NCBI GenBank assembly: GCA_024654525.1
Contig: JANLHI010000030.1
Span: 87,855 to 151,854 of the forward strand
DNA: 64,000 nt
Direction of reading: 5' to 3'
Source of the DNA: Patescibacteria group bacterium
GTDB lineage: Bacteria > Patescibacteria > Paceibacteria > UBA6257 > 2-01-FULL-56-20
The notes under the pieces were generated by a model, which did not search any database, had not been told where the DNA came from, and saw only the letters and a program-made list of their open reading frames with translations. This document shows, one piece after another, positions 7,067-14,403 of the stretch (its first letter is position 1; every line of letters begins with the position of its first letter). Both the position numbers and the translations under genes were made by a program.

Positions 7067-7855
7067 ATGAAATTCTATCGCGTCAAAGCGCTTCTCATGA
7101 GAAACTTATATCTTTATAAGCGGAGTTTACCGCGCATCATGGATATTCTTTACTGGCCGGTGATGGAACTCCTTATCTGGGGATTCTTGAGTGTATATCT
7201 CGAAAAGCTCAATTTTGGCGGAGTAAGCGTGGTAACGGTGCTTCTTGGAGGGATACTCTTTTGGGAGCTTTTGAGTCGTGCGCAGGGAGCGGTTTCCGTC
7301 GCATTTCTCGAGGATGTATGGGAAAGGAATTTTTTAAATATTTTTGTAACACCGCTCAAGACTATCGAGTTGCTTGCGGCATGGTTTTTAATTGGCCTTG
7401 TCCGCATCGTGCTTGTGGGGATTGTTGCGGGTGGATTGGCATTTCTTTTCTATAAATTCAATATTTTCACTTTTGGTATTTATCTTATTCCGTTTGTTCT
7501 GAACCTCCTCCTTTTTGGATGGATTGCAGGACTTTTTGCAATCGGAATCATTCTTCGCTACGGATCATCCGCTCAGATCATTGCATGGGGAATTCTCTTT
7601 CTTATTCAACCCTTCGTTGCGGTGTTTTACCCTGTTTCCGCTTTACCCCAATCAATCCAGTGGATTTGTTGGATTTTACCTCCTACCTATGTTTTTGAAG
7701 GCATGCGTACGGTGCTTGCAACGGGAGTTCTTCCTTTTCGGGATTTTTTACTGGCGGCGGGAACAAACGCAATATATCTCGTACTGGTAGTTTGGTTTTT
7801 CTTCCGAATGTTTGCACGCGTAAAAGAGAAGGGGCTATTACTAAAACTTGATTAA
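7067..7855 (+). CDS. ABC-2 type transporter permease
   Basis: Integral membrane partner of the ATPase at 6239. About six hydrophobic segments are visible, including VVTVLLGGILFWELL, FLIGLVRIVLVGIVAGGLAF and FDFLLAAG-like stretches near the end, the ABC-2 layout. The 93-bp gap before it is AT-rich and holds a perfect 11-bp inverted repeat (AAAATGACAAT at 6994, ATTGTCATTTT at 7042) but no promoter I can support. The gene ends 6 bp before the 44-bp palindrome at 7861. Confidence 0.9.
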   Translation: MKFYRVKALLMRNLYLYKRSLPRIMDILYWPVMELLIWGFLSVYLEKLNFGGVSVVTVLLGGILFWELLSRAQGAVSVAFLEDVWERNFLNIFVTPLKTIELLAAWFLIGLVRIVLVGIVAGGLAFLFYKFNIFTFGIYLIPFVLNLLLFGWIAGLFAIGIILRYGSSAQIIAWGILFLIQPFVAVFYPVSALPQSIQWICWILPPTYVFEGMRTVLATGVLPFRDFLLAAGTNAIYLVLVVWFFFRMFARVKEKGLLLKLD

Positions 7856-7860
7856 GTAAC

Positions 7861-7904
7861 TTTTTCCTGCATATACCCGCCATGGCGGGTATATGCAGGA
7901 AAAA
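7861..7904. repeat. Perfect 44-bp palindrome, left flank of the PaaX/Cas2-like gene
   Basis: Two perfect 22-bp arms meet at CCATGG with no loop. The core arms are GCATATACCCGCCA and TGGCGGGTATATGC, extended by CCT/AGG and five terminal T/A pairs. It ends 19 bp before the ATG at 7924. It shares its core with the palindrome at 8494 except for two base pairs that changed on both arms. It could act as terminator, operator or mobile-element end. Confidence 0.9.
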
Positions 7905-7923
7905 AATGATATGATGAAAACAC

Positions 7924-8472
7924 ATGTCACGAGGACCTGGGAAAATTCAGAAGAGAGTATTATTACTACTTCAAGCAGGAATAGCGCTTTCACTTTCGAT
8001 ATCTCCGCAACGGCAGTTAAGGGTTTTAAAAGGGATGCATAAGGAATGGAAAAAGATTGATAGTGAGGTACTATCTCGTTCTATTCAAGCGCTCTACCAG
8101 AGTAAGCTGGTGAGTTTCCATGAACGAGGAGAGAAAGTTGATATGGTGCTTTCAAAAGAAGGGGAGAAGAAAGTTCTTACGTATGCTATTGATAATATTT
8201 CGGTGAAGAAGCCCGTGCGTTGGGATGGGAAATGGAGGATTGTACTGTTTGATATACCGAAAGATGAAAAAAAAGCCAGAGAAGCGTTTCGTTCTCATTT
8301 ATATCGTTTTGGATTTCGTATGTTGCAAAAAAGTGTATTTGTATTTCCTTATCCCTGCGATGACGAGATTGATTTTCTTGTTGAATGCTACGAATTACAA
8401 CGATATGTAAGAAGGATTGTTGCAGATGATATAGATAACGGGTTACACCTCAAGAAAATATTTAATGTATAA
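7924..8472 (+). CDS. PaaX-like regulator with C-terminal Cas2-like domain
   Basis: Residues 1-90 look like a winged helix (RVLLLLQAGIALSLSIS, then SRSIQALYQSKLVSFHERG and VLSKEGEKKVLTY). Residues 95-182 match the ferredoxin-like Cas2/PaaX C-terminal fold: WRIVLFDIPKDEKKARE gives the beta-1 strand with the acidic residue, followed by LYRFGFRMLQKSVFVFP. PaaX proper is about 300 aa; this 182-aa form resembles short CPR proteins often labelled Cas2. No cas1, effector or CRISPR array is in the window, so a spacer-acquisition role is not supported. It lies alone between two related palindromes (7861-7904 and 8494-8523). DNA binding to those palindromes is my inference. Confidence 0.75.
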   Translation: MSRGPGKIQKRVLLLLQAGIALSLSISPQRQLRVLKGMHKEWKKIDSEVLSRSIQALYQSKLVSFHERGEKVDMVLSKEGEKKVLTYAIDNISVKKPVRWDGKWRIVLFDIPKDEKKAREAFRSHLYRFGFRMLQKSVFVFPYPCDDEIDFLVECYELQRYVRRIVADDIDNGLHLKKIFNV

Positions 8473-8493
8473 GTAGTTGTCATGGATTGCGGT

Positions 8494-8523
8494 CGCATAT
8501 ACTTGCCATGGCAAGTATATGCG
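8494..8523. repeat. Perfect 30-bp palindrome, right flank of the PaaX/Cas2-like gene
   Basis: Core arms GCATATACTTGCCA and TGGCAAGTATATGC meet at CCATGG. Compared with 7861-7904, CC became TT on one arm and GG became AA on the other, so pairing is kept. It is followed by GGAAAAAA. Confidence 0.9.
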
Positions 8524-8558
8524 GAAAAAAGAAGTGAGATAAAGAGAATTAAATACGG

Positions 8559-9221
8559 TTAAGATCGGCGTTCCAGCGCACTTCCAAGCGTTTCGTCGTC
8601 TGCAAATTCAATCTCACCGCCTGTAGGGAGTCCTCTCCCCAGATAACTTATTTTTTTTGTGAATGGTTTGAGTTCCCTGGCGATAAGAGATGCGCTGAAA
8701 TCGCCGACAGATGTAGGGTTGAATCCAAGTATGATTTCTTCTGTGTGCCCTGAGCCCGCCGAAGGAATGAGTTCTTTTTGTATAAGCGATTTTAAGTGTG
8801 CGAGACGTAGGTTTTGCCACTCTTCAAGGATTCCTGTCTTTGGAATTTCTCCGATAATAAAATAATGACCATTGAATTTTCCGCTTTTTTCCAGGGATAT
8901 AAGATCTGTTTCTTTTTCAACCACCATAATAATAGTTGGCGTACGGCGAGGGTCTTTGCAAATATGGCACCGTAATTTTTGATTTTGATCTTTGTTGTCG
9001 GCATGTGGTGAGAGTTCTGATTTTGGAGCTTGTGTGGGGAAGAAACAGTGAGTGCAGGGTTGAATGGTACGCATGTCATGTATCGCATCACCCAATTCTT
9101 TCATGCTGATATTGCCCATGCGAAGAAGGTGAAATGCAAGGCGTGTAGCTTGCCGAGGTCCGAGCGACGGAAGCTCGGAGAGTTTTGCGATAAACTGCTC
9201 AATAGGAGAGGGGAGACGCAT
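8559..9221 (-). CDS. recR: Recombination mediator RecR
   Basis: Loads RecA with RecF/RecO at gaps. The start is the ATG at 9221 (MRLPSPIEQF), four bases after the dnaB stop; a longer open frame upstream only shadows dnaB. The helix-hairpin-helix LPSLGPRQATRLAFHLL, a C4 zinc site (CTHC and CHIC, separated by an unusually long linker) and a Toprim region ending LGRGLPTGGEIEFADDETL are intact; 220 aa. The stretch LIPSAGSGHT is an extra segment encoded by a CCTGAGC-CCGCCGAAGG mini-repeat (8748-8768) inside the Toprim domain. Confidence 0.95.
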   Translation of the reverse strand: MRLPSPIEQFIAKLSELPSLGPRQATRLAFHLLRMGNISMKELGDAIHDMRTIQPCTHCFFPTQAPKSELSPHADNKDQNQKLRCHICKDPRRTPTIIMVVEKETDLISLEKSGKFNGHYFIIGEIPKTGILEEWQNLRLAHLKSLIQKELIPSAGSGHTEEIILGFNPTSVGDFSASLIARELKPFTKKISYLGRGLPTGGEIEFADDETLGSALERRS

Positions 9222-9225
9222 TTCT

Positions 9226-10596
9226 TTAAAACTCTGTATTTTCTCCCATTCGAGTTTCAATCGTACGGAATGAAGTGTGCTCCGCATCGAAATAAAGATC
9301 GACGGAACCAAGAGGACCATTTCGGTGTTTTGCAATCGAGATTTGTGCGATGTTTTGTTCTTCGGGAAGGACATCAAGTTTATCGCGGTCTTTGCGATAG
9401 ATGAACATCACAACATCTGCATCTTGTTCAATTGCTCCCGATTCGCGAAGGTCTGAAAGGCGCGGCATTTTATGGTCGCGCTGATCGACCGCGCGATTTA
9501 GCTGGGAAAGAGTGAGAACGGGGACTTTAAGTTCTCGCGCAAGAGCTTTGAGTCCACGGGAAATTTCTGTGACCTGCTGTACTACGTTGTCGCTTTTTGT
9601 ACGTGGGGTGAGGAGTTGGAGATAATCAACGGTGAGGAGTCCAAGTCCATGCTCTACTTGAAGACGGCGCGCCATAGAGCGCATTTGTATGATATTTAAT
9701 GATGGAGTGTCGTCGATGAATATATTTGCCTGTGACAGTCGGTCAAGTGCCTGTTGAATCATTTGAAATTCGGTGTCGTTACTTATTTTTCCGGTAAGGA
9801 TTTTCCAAAGCGATACCTGAGATTCTGCGGAAACCAAACGATCAATAACTTGTTCGCGTGACATTTCAAGCGAGAATATGCCTACGGGAATACCTTCCTT
9901 GGTTGCGGCATGTCGCGCAATATCAAGCATAAGCGATGTTTTTCCAAGTGATGGACGTGCGCCAAGCACGACAAGGTCGGATTTTTGCAGTCCGGAAAGT
10001 ATGTTATCGAGACCATCAAAGCCGGTAGGTACGCCACGATGACGTCCTTTTCCTTGATGGAGTTGTTCAATGCGTTCGTATGCCGCTTTCAGTTCGTCTT
10101 TGAGCGGAACGAAGTTTTTTGGCATAGATTTCTGCGATATCGCAAGAATTTTTTGTTCGATATCATCCATCATTTCTTCGATGTCGCGCGATGCATCAAA
10201 GGCATCCTCGGTAATTTCACCGGATGCTTTAATCAGGTCTCGTAAAACCTTTTTTTCCTTTACCAGTTGCGCGTAGTGAGTGATGTGCGATGCGGTCGCG
10301 ATTTGATTGGTAAGTTCGGCAAGATAACTTGAACCGCCGATGTCTTTCAACGAGCCTTTCTCTTTAAGAAGGTTTCCAACGCTTATCACATCAATTGGCT
10401 GATGTTTTTGATATAAATCAAGGATTGCATCATAAATTCTTTCGTGTCCTGGGGAATAAAAATCTTGTGAGGAAAGTATATCTGCGACTTTAAAAATGGC
10501 ATTCTTGTCGATGAGAATGCCGCCAAGGACTGCTTGTTCCGCCTCCATATTTTGAGGAGGAACCTTCAATTTGTTTTGTGGGGGATTAGGCGACAT
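9226..10596 (-). CDS. dnaB: Replicative DNA helicase DnaB
   Basis: Hexameric 5'-3' helicase of the replication fork. Residues 10-110 are the N-terminal DnaB domain (PPQNMEAEQAVLGGILID). The RecA-like domain starts at PTGFDGLDNILSGLQ, with Walker A GARPSLGKTS at 212-221, Walker B LLTVDYLQLL near 320, and DLRESGAIEQDADVVMFIYR near 380. No intein is seen; 456 aa is normal. It lies between cysS and recR on the same strand and recR starts four bases after its stop, indicating one operon. Confidence 0.97.
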   Translation of the reverse strand: MSPNPPQNKLKVPPQNMEAEQAVLGGILIDKNAIFKVADILSSQDFYSPGHERIYDAILDLYQKHQPIDVISVGNLLKEKGSLKDIGGSSYLAELTNQIATASHITHYAQLVKEKKVLRDLIKASGEITEDAFDASRDIEEMMDDIEQKILAISQKSMPKNFVPLKDELKAAYERIEQLHQGKGRHRGVPTGFDGLDNILSGLQKSDLVVLGARPSLGKTSLMLDIARHAATKEGIPVGIFSLEMSREQVIDRLVSAESQVSLWKILTGKISNDTEFQMIQQALDRLSQANIFIDDTPSLNIIQMRSMARRLQVEHGLGLLTVDYLQLLTPRTKSDNVVQQVTEISRGLKALARELKVPVLTLSQLNRAVDQRDHKMPRLSDLRESGAIEQDADVVMFIYRKDRDKLDVLPEEQNIAQISIAKHRNGPLGSVDLYFDAEHTSFRTIETRMGENTEF

Positions 10597-10667
10597 AAAG
10601 TAAACTTCTCATTTACAAACCCAATATCCAACTTCTCAAGCTTGGCTATCGTAGCGCTTAAACCTTA

Positions 10668-12104
10668 TTATTTTTGCTTTATAGGCCAGAGAAATGGCCC
10701 GTATGGTGTATCTTCTACCCCGTATCCTAGCGCGTTCAGACGCTTGCGCAAGGTATCGGACTGGACAAACTGTTGATTACGGCGGAATGCGTGGTAATGC
10801 TTCTTTGCAACACTTATATGAAAGGGGATACGCATTCTTTTCCTGGCTGTTTCGATGAGGGAGAGCTGTAACACCTTATCGAATTTTTTTGCGGTATCAA
10901 GGCGTTGTACAGGCGAGAGCTTGTCATCATAGAGGAGTGCATGGAGCGAGGCGAGAGCTTGTGGCGTATTAAGGTCGTCGCTTAGCGCAGTGAGAAATTT
11001 CTTTTCATAGTCATGACGTAGTATTTTCATTTTGCTTTGTCGTGCGTCGAATATGAGTCGCCCCACTTGTTTATAAAGATTTTGAAGTGATTGATTCGAA
11101 GACTCAAGGGCTTCCCAATGAAAGTTTAATTGAGAACGATAATGTGCACCGAGTATAAAATAGCGATATGCAAGTGGAGGCAATGAGCGATCTTCTATTT
11201 TTCTAAGTGTTAAAAAATTTCCCAGGGATTTTCCCATTCTTTCGTTGTTGATTACGAGAAACTCTCCGTGAAGCCAGAAGTGAGCAAGTTCTTTGTTATA
11301 TGCGCCTTCGGATTGCGCCATCTCGTTTGTGTGATGCACTGCAATATGATCAATACCTCCCGTGTGGATATCAAACGGTTGTTTTAAAAAATATTCCGAT
11401 ATGGCGGAGCATTCTATATGCCATCCGGGAAATCCTTTTTCCCATGGAGAATCCCATTGGAGGACGTGATTCTTGAATTTTCCGGTTATTTTGAACCACA
11501 GCGCAAAATCAGAAGGGTGTTTTTTTTCCGGATCTTTTACTACTTTTGCACGCACCGCAATTCGTTTTTCTTCAATTGGCTGGCGTGAGAGGCGGAGATA
11601 TTTTTTTAAACCGTATCGTGTCACATCAAAATATACGGCATTTTTTGTTTCATACGCGAGTCCTTTTTCAAAAAGTTTCTGTATGAGTTTTTGCTGTTCC
11701 GGAATAAATTTTGTCGCAGGAGCAATTATTTTCGGGATTTTAATATTGAGTTTTTTGATGTCGTTCAAGAATGCTTCCGTGTAGATGTGCGCCACTTCAA
11801 GTACGTCTTTCTTTTCTTTGTGTGCTTCCTGCTCCATTTTGTCTTCTCCCTCATCCGAGTCATTGGTCAGGTGTCCGACATCGGTGATATTCATCACTCT
11901 CTTTACGTTGAAACCCAAAAAAAGGAGAGTTCTCTCCAGGATATCTTCAAAAATATAAGTGCGGAGATTTCCAATATGGGCAAAGTTATATACCGTCGGG
12001 CCGCAAGTATAAAGACTAACCTTCGATTTATTGAGTGGCCGAAAATTCTCTTTCTGTCTTGAGAGAGTATTGTAGAGCTTGAGCTTCGTGGAAGGGGATC
12101 GCAT
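10668..12104 (-). CDS. cysS: Cysteinyl-tRNA synthetase
   Basis: Class I synthetase charging tRNA-Cys. CGPTVYN (Cys 34, first zinc ligand), HIGN at 43-46 (HIGH motif), WHIECSA (second Cys) and GGIDHIAVHHTNE (His and Glu ligands) are all present. The KMSKS loop reads RMGKS, an accepted variant. The product is 478 aa including the C-terminal anticodon-binding region. Order corA-cysS-dnaB-recR, minus strand, with short gaps. Confidence 0.96.
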   Translation of the reverse strand: MRSPSTKLKLYNTLSRQKENFRPLNKSKVSLYTCGPTVYNFAHIGNLRTYIFEDILERTLLFLGFNVKRVMNITDVGHLTNDSDEGEDKMEQEAHKEKKDVLEVAHIYTEAFLNDIKKLNIKIPKIIAPATKFIPEQQKLIQKLFEKGLAYETKNAVYFDVTRYGLKKYLRLSRQPIEEKRIAVRAKVVKDPEKKHPSDFALWFKITGKFKNHVLQWDSPWEKGFPGWHIECSAISEYFLKQPFDIHTGGIDHIAVHHTNEMAQSEGAYNKELAHFWLHGEFLVINNERMGKSLGNFLTLRKIEDRSLPPLAYRYFILGAHYRSQLNFHWEALESSNQSLQNLYKQVGRLIFDARQSKMKILRHDYEKKFLTALSDDLNTPQALASLHALLYDDKLSPVQRLDTAKKFDKVLQLSLIETARKRMRIPFHISVAKKHYHAFRRNQQFVQSDTLRKRLNALGYGVEDTPYGPFLWPIKQK

Positions 12105-12122
12105 TTTTGTCGTGGAGACTCG

Positions 12123-12995
12123 TTAGAACCACTCTTTTCTTTTGAAGAAAAGCGCCAAAGAAACCATACCGATTGCAATAAGAGTTACGATAATCCAAAA
12201 GGATCCCGGGGTATTTATTATGGGAGTTCCGCGTGCGGGGATAGTGAGAAGCGCCGCAATCAGCATAAATGGGAATGTGAGAAATGAAAGAATGGTGAAT
12301 GTCTTCATAACATTATTCACTTTTAAACCCATGAGTTGCGTGTTGGTGTCTTCAAAATCGTTTGTTGCTTCTCGGTAATTTTCCACTTGATTCACGATGC
12401 GTAGATGATCGCCGATCAGATCGTTTAAATATATCTCCGCGTCCTTATTCCAAAATTTAAGACCTCGAGAGAGAAGGGATTGTATTGTCGATTGTTGGAG
12501 GCGAACGATTATTCGGTATTCGGATACGTCTCGTTTAAGGTAGGAAATTTTTTCCAGAACTTCCTTCTCTTTATTTTTAAAAAGTTCTTTCCCAAGACTC
12601 TCTACTTTTTCGCGCACATGATGTAATTGTCGTTCCTGAAATTCGATGAGTGCCTGAAGTACGGTATATAATAATTTTAAAGAACTCTCTGCGGTATTCT
12701 CGGTTAATGAGTCGAGTGCATCTATCTTTTCCGAGTGAACCGCAATTACTGTGTCGCGTGTAATAATAAAATCTATTTCCGTTCGCGTGGTAGTGGCGCT
12801 TTTCGTATCATAAAGCGGAAAATAATATACAAGATACAGATAAGACTCATAATATTCCACACGCGCTCTTACGGTTGTGGTTTTGAGCTCCTGAAGTATC
12901 AAAGGATGAATTTGAAATTTTGCTTTCAAAAATTCAATATCTCGGTCTGTTGGGCGAAATATGCGAAGAAGTGATGCGGATTTTGTTTTTGCCAT
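12123..12995 (-). CDS. CorA-family divalent cation channel without the GMN motif
   Basis: Pentameric inner-membrane Mg2+/metal channel family. A cytosolic alpha/beta N-terminus and long stalk helices precede two C-terminal membrane segments (FTILSFLTFPFMLIAALLTIP and FWIIVTLIAIGMVSLALFF) and a basic KRKEWF end. Where CorA carries the selectivity motif YGMN, this protein reads LTIPARGTPII, so ion choice may differ. It is shorter than E. coli CorA (290 against 316 aa). It lies divergent from hrcA. Confidence 0.85.
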   Translation of the reverse strand: MAKTKSASLLRIFRPTDRDIEFLKAKFQIHPLILQELKTTTVRARVEYYESYLYLVYYFPLYDTKSATTTRTEIDFIITRDTVIAVHSEKIDALDSLTENTAESSLKLLYTVLQALIEFQERQLHHVREKVESLGKELFKNKEKEVLEKISYLKRDVSEYRIIVRLQQSTIQSLLSRGLKFWNKDAEIYLNDLIGDHLRIVNQVENYREATNDFEDTNTQLMGLKVNNVMKTFTILSFLTFPFMLIAALLTIPARGTPIINTPGSFWIIVTLIAIGMVSLALFFKRKEWF

Positions 12996-13064
12996 ATCTT
13001 AATAGTATAGACAAATACTTCTATAAATCCAAAGTATAGGATGTTTATCCTCTGGTGTTCGGTT

Positions 13065-13101
13065 CTGGCAATCTTGACACTAGACTGCTAAATGATATAC
13101 T
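13065..13101 (+). promoter_or_regulatory. Diverged CIRCE operator overlapping the hrcA promoter
   Basis: TTGACA (13074-13079), 16-bp spacer and TATACT (13096-13101) form a strong promoter. CTGGCAATC (13065-13073), nine bases, then GACTGCTAA (13083-13091) align with the CIRCE consensus TTAGCACTC-N9-GAGTGCTAA at 6 of 9 and 8 of 9 positions. The spacer of exactly nine covers the -35 box, as expected for HrcA repression. Confidence 0.6.
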
Positions 13102-13133
13102 TTTTATATTACGTAATTGGTAATTTCAATTTT

Positions 13134-13814
13134 ATGACGCTTTCCGAGCGTGAAGCAAAAATATTGAGTGCTACGGTTGAAGCTTTTATAGAAAGCGGTG
13201 AGCCTGTAAGTTCTCAACAGTTATATGACCGTTATCGGTTTGGTATTAAGCCGGCAATGATTCGCCATGAACTTGAGGCGCTTGCCGAAGAGGGATATCT
13301 TGAGCAACCTTATCATTCCGCGGGGCGTGTTCCCTCGGATAAGGGATTTGATTTCTTTGCACGATGTGCACTCGTAGATTCATGTTCCGAGACTCAACGC
13401 GCGCATGCGGATTTCAAGCGCCTTTTCGCAGAACGTGCATGGAACGAGTTTCTTTCCGAATTAACGGAAGATTTCGGGGTGATGGGTGTGGTGGGAGATA
13501 CGCGCGGAGAAGTGGTGAAAGAGGGACTTGATTATCTTGTCGATCATCTTGCATGGGAAACGCCCCAAGAGATTCGTCGCGTCATCCGAGATTTTTTTGA
13601 GGTGGACGAACGTCTTTTTTCCGCAATTGAGTCATGGAAAGGGGAACCGTTGCAGATATTTATAGGTCGCAAGAGTCCCGTTACTAGAAGCGAAGGGCTT
13701 TCGGTGATAATGGGGCGTTATCAGTTATCGGATAATAATGTCACCTTGTGCGCCATAGGTCCCAAAAGGATGAACTACCGTCGAGTCATCCATGTGATGC
13801 GTAGCGTGGTATAA
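13134..13814 (+). CDS. hrcA: Heat-inducible transcription repressor HrcA, short form
   Basis: Winged-helix repressor of chaperone operons. The start is set at the ATG at 13134 (MTLSEREAKILSATVEAFIE); the 14 upstream in-frame residues would overlap the promoter. Residues 1-75 match the HrcA DNA-binding domain, with GEPVSSQQLYDRY, PAMIRHELEALAEEGYLEQP and HSAGRVPSDKGFDFF. At 227 aa it is well short of the usual 340, with the GAF-like and dimerisation parts reduced. First gene of hrcA-grpE-dnaK-dnaJ and probably autoregulated through the CIRCE-like site. Confidence 0.9.
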   Translation: MTLSEREAKILSATVEAFIESGEPVSSQQLYDRYRFGIKPAMIRHELEALAEEGYLEQPYHSAGRVPSDKGFDFFARCALVDSCSETQRAHADFKRLFAERAWNEFLSELTEDFGVMGVVGDTRGEVVKEGLDYLVDHLAWETPQEIRRVIRDFFEVDERLFSAIESWKGEPLQIFIGRKSPVTRSEGLSVIMGRYQLSDNNVTLCAIGPKRMNYRRVIHVMRSVV

Positions 13815-13835
13815 ATAAATAACCATATTGCAATC

Positions 13836-14378
13836 ATGTCTGACGATATACAAAAAAACGAATCCGAAGAAGTCGGTGATGCGCCGAAAAATAATGAAAG
13901 TGCAACCACTGAAGGCGAAGAGAATGATCTTCAAAAATGCGAGCGCGAGCGTGATGAATATCTTTCGGGGTGGCAACGTGCAAAGGCGGATTTTATCAAT
14001 TATAAAAAAGACGAGATGAGAAGATTCGAAGAAATCGCAAAATATGCGAATACTGCGTTGCTTATGGATCTTATTCCCGTTCTCGACAGTTTTGACCTCG
14101 GAATCCGCGCACTTGAGAAGGCGGGGCAAGTAGAAAAGGGAGTATATATGATTAAAGCGAGTTTAGAAGATACATTGCGAAGAAGGGGGTTAGAGAGAGT
14201 GGTGAGTGTGAAGAGGTCGCTGTTTGATCCCGGAAGCGCAGAAGTAGTTAGCGAGGTAGAATCTGAAGAACCACCAGGAACAATTATTGAGGAAATCGAG
14301 CCCGCATATCGTTTGCATGATAAAATTATCCGACCGGCGCGAGTAAAAGTGAGTAAGGGGAAGGAAGGGAGTCAGTAA
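13836..14378 (+). CDS. grpE: Nucleotide exchange factor GrpE
   Basis: Co-chaperone that releases ADP from DnaK. An acidic, disordered N-terminus (about 1-35) is followed by a long coiled coil (ERDEYLSGWQRAKADFINYK, then KYANTALLMDLIPVLDSFDL) and the beta-wing (GLERVVSVKRSLFDPGSAE, then RPARVKVSKG). At 180 aa it is normal. It starts 21 bp after hrcA and ends 25 bp before dnaK. No Shine-Dalgarno precedes it. Confidence 0.95.
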   Translation: MSDDIQKNESEEVGDAPKNNESATTEGEENDLQKCERERDEYLSGWQRAKADFINYKKDEMRRFEEIAKYANTALLMDLIPVLDSFDLGIRALEKAGQVEKGVYMIKASLEDTLRRRGLERVVSVKRSLFDPGSAEVVSEVESEEPPGTIIEEIEPAYRLHDKIIRPARVKVSKGKEGSQ

Positions 14379-14403
14379 TCATTAATTAATAATTTATTAT
14401 CAA

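Noticed and set aside
7924..8472. Cas2 of a CRISPR adaptation module
   Set aside because: It has the Cas2-like fold but also a winged-helix half, and there is no cas1, effector or direct-repeat array anywhere in the window.
9222..9377. 52-residue N-terminal extension of RecR
   Set aside because: It only reads dnaB in another frame. The ATG at 9221 follows the dnaB stop and matches the RecR N-terminus.
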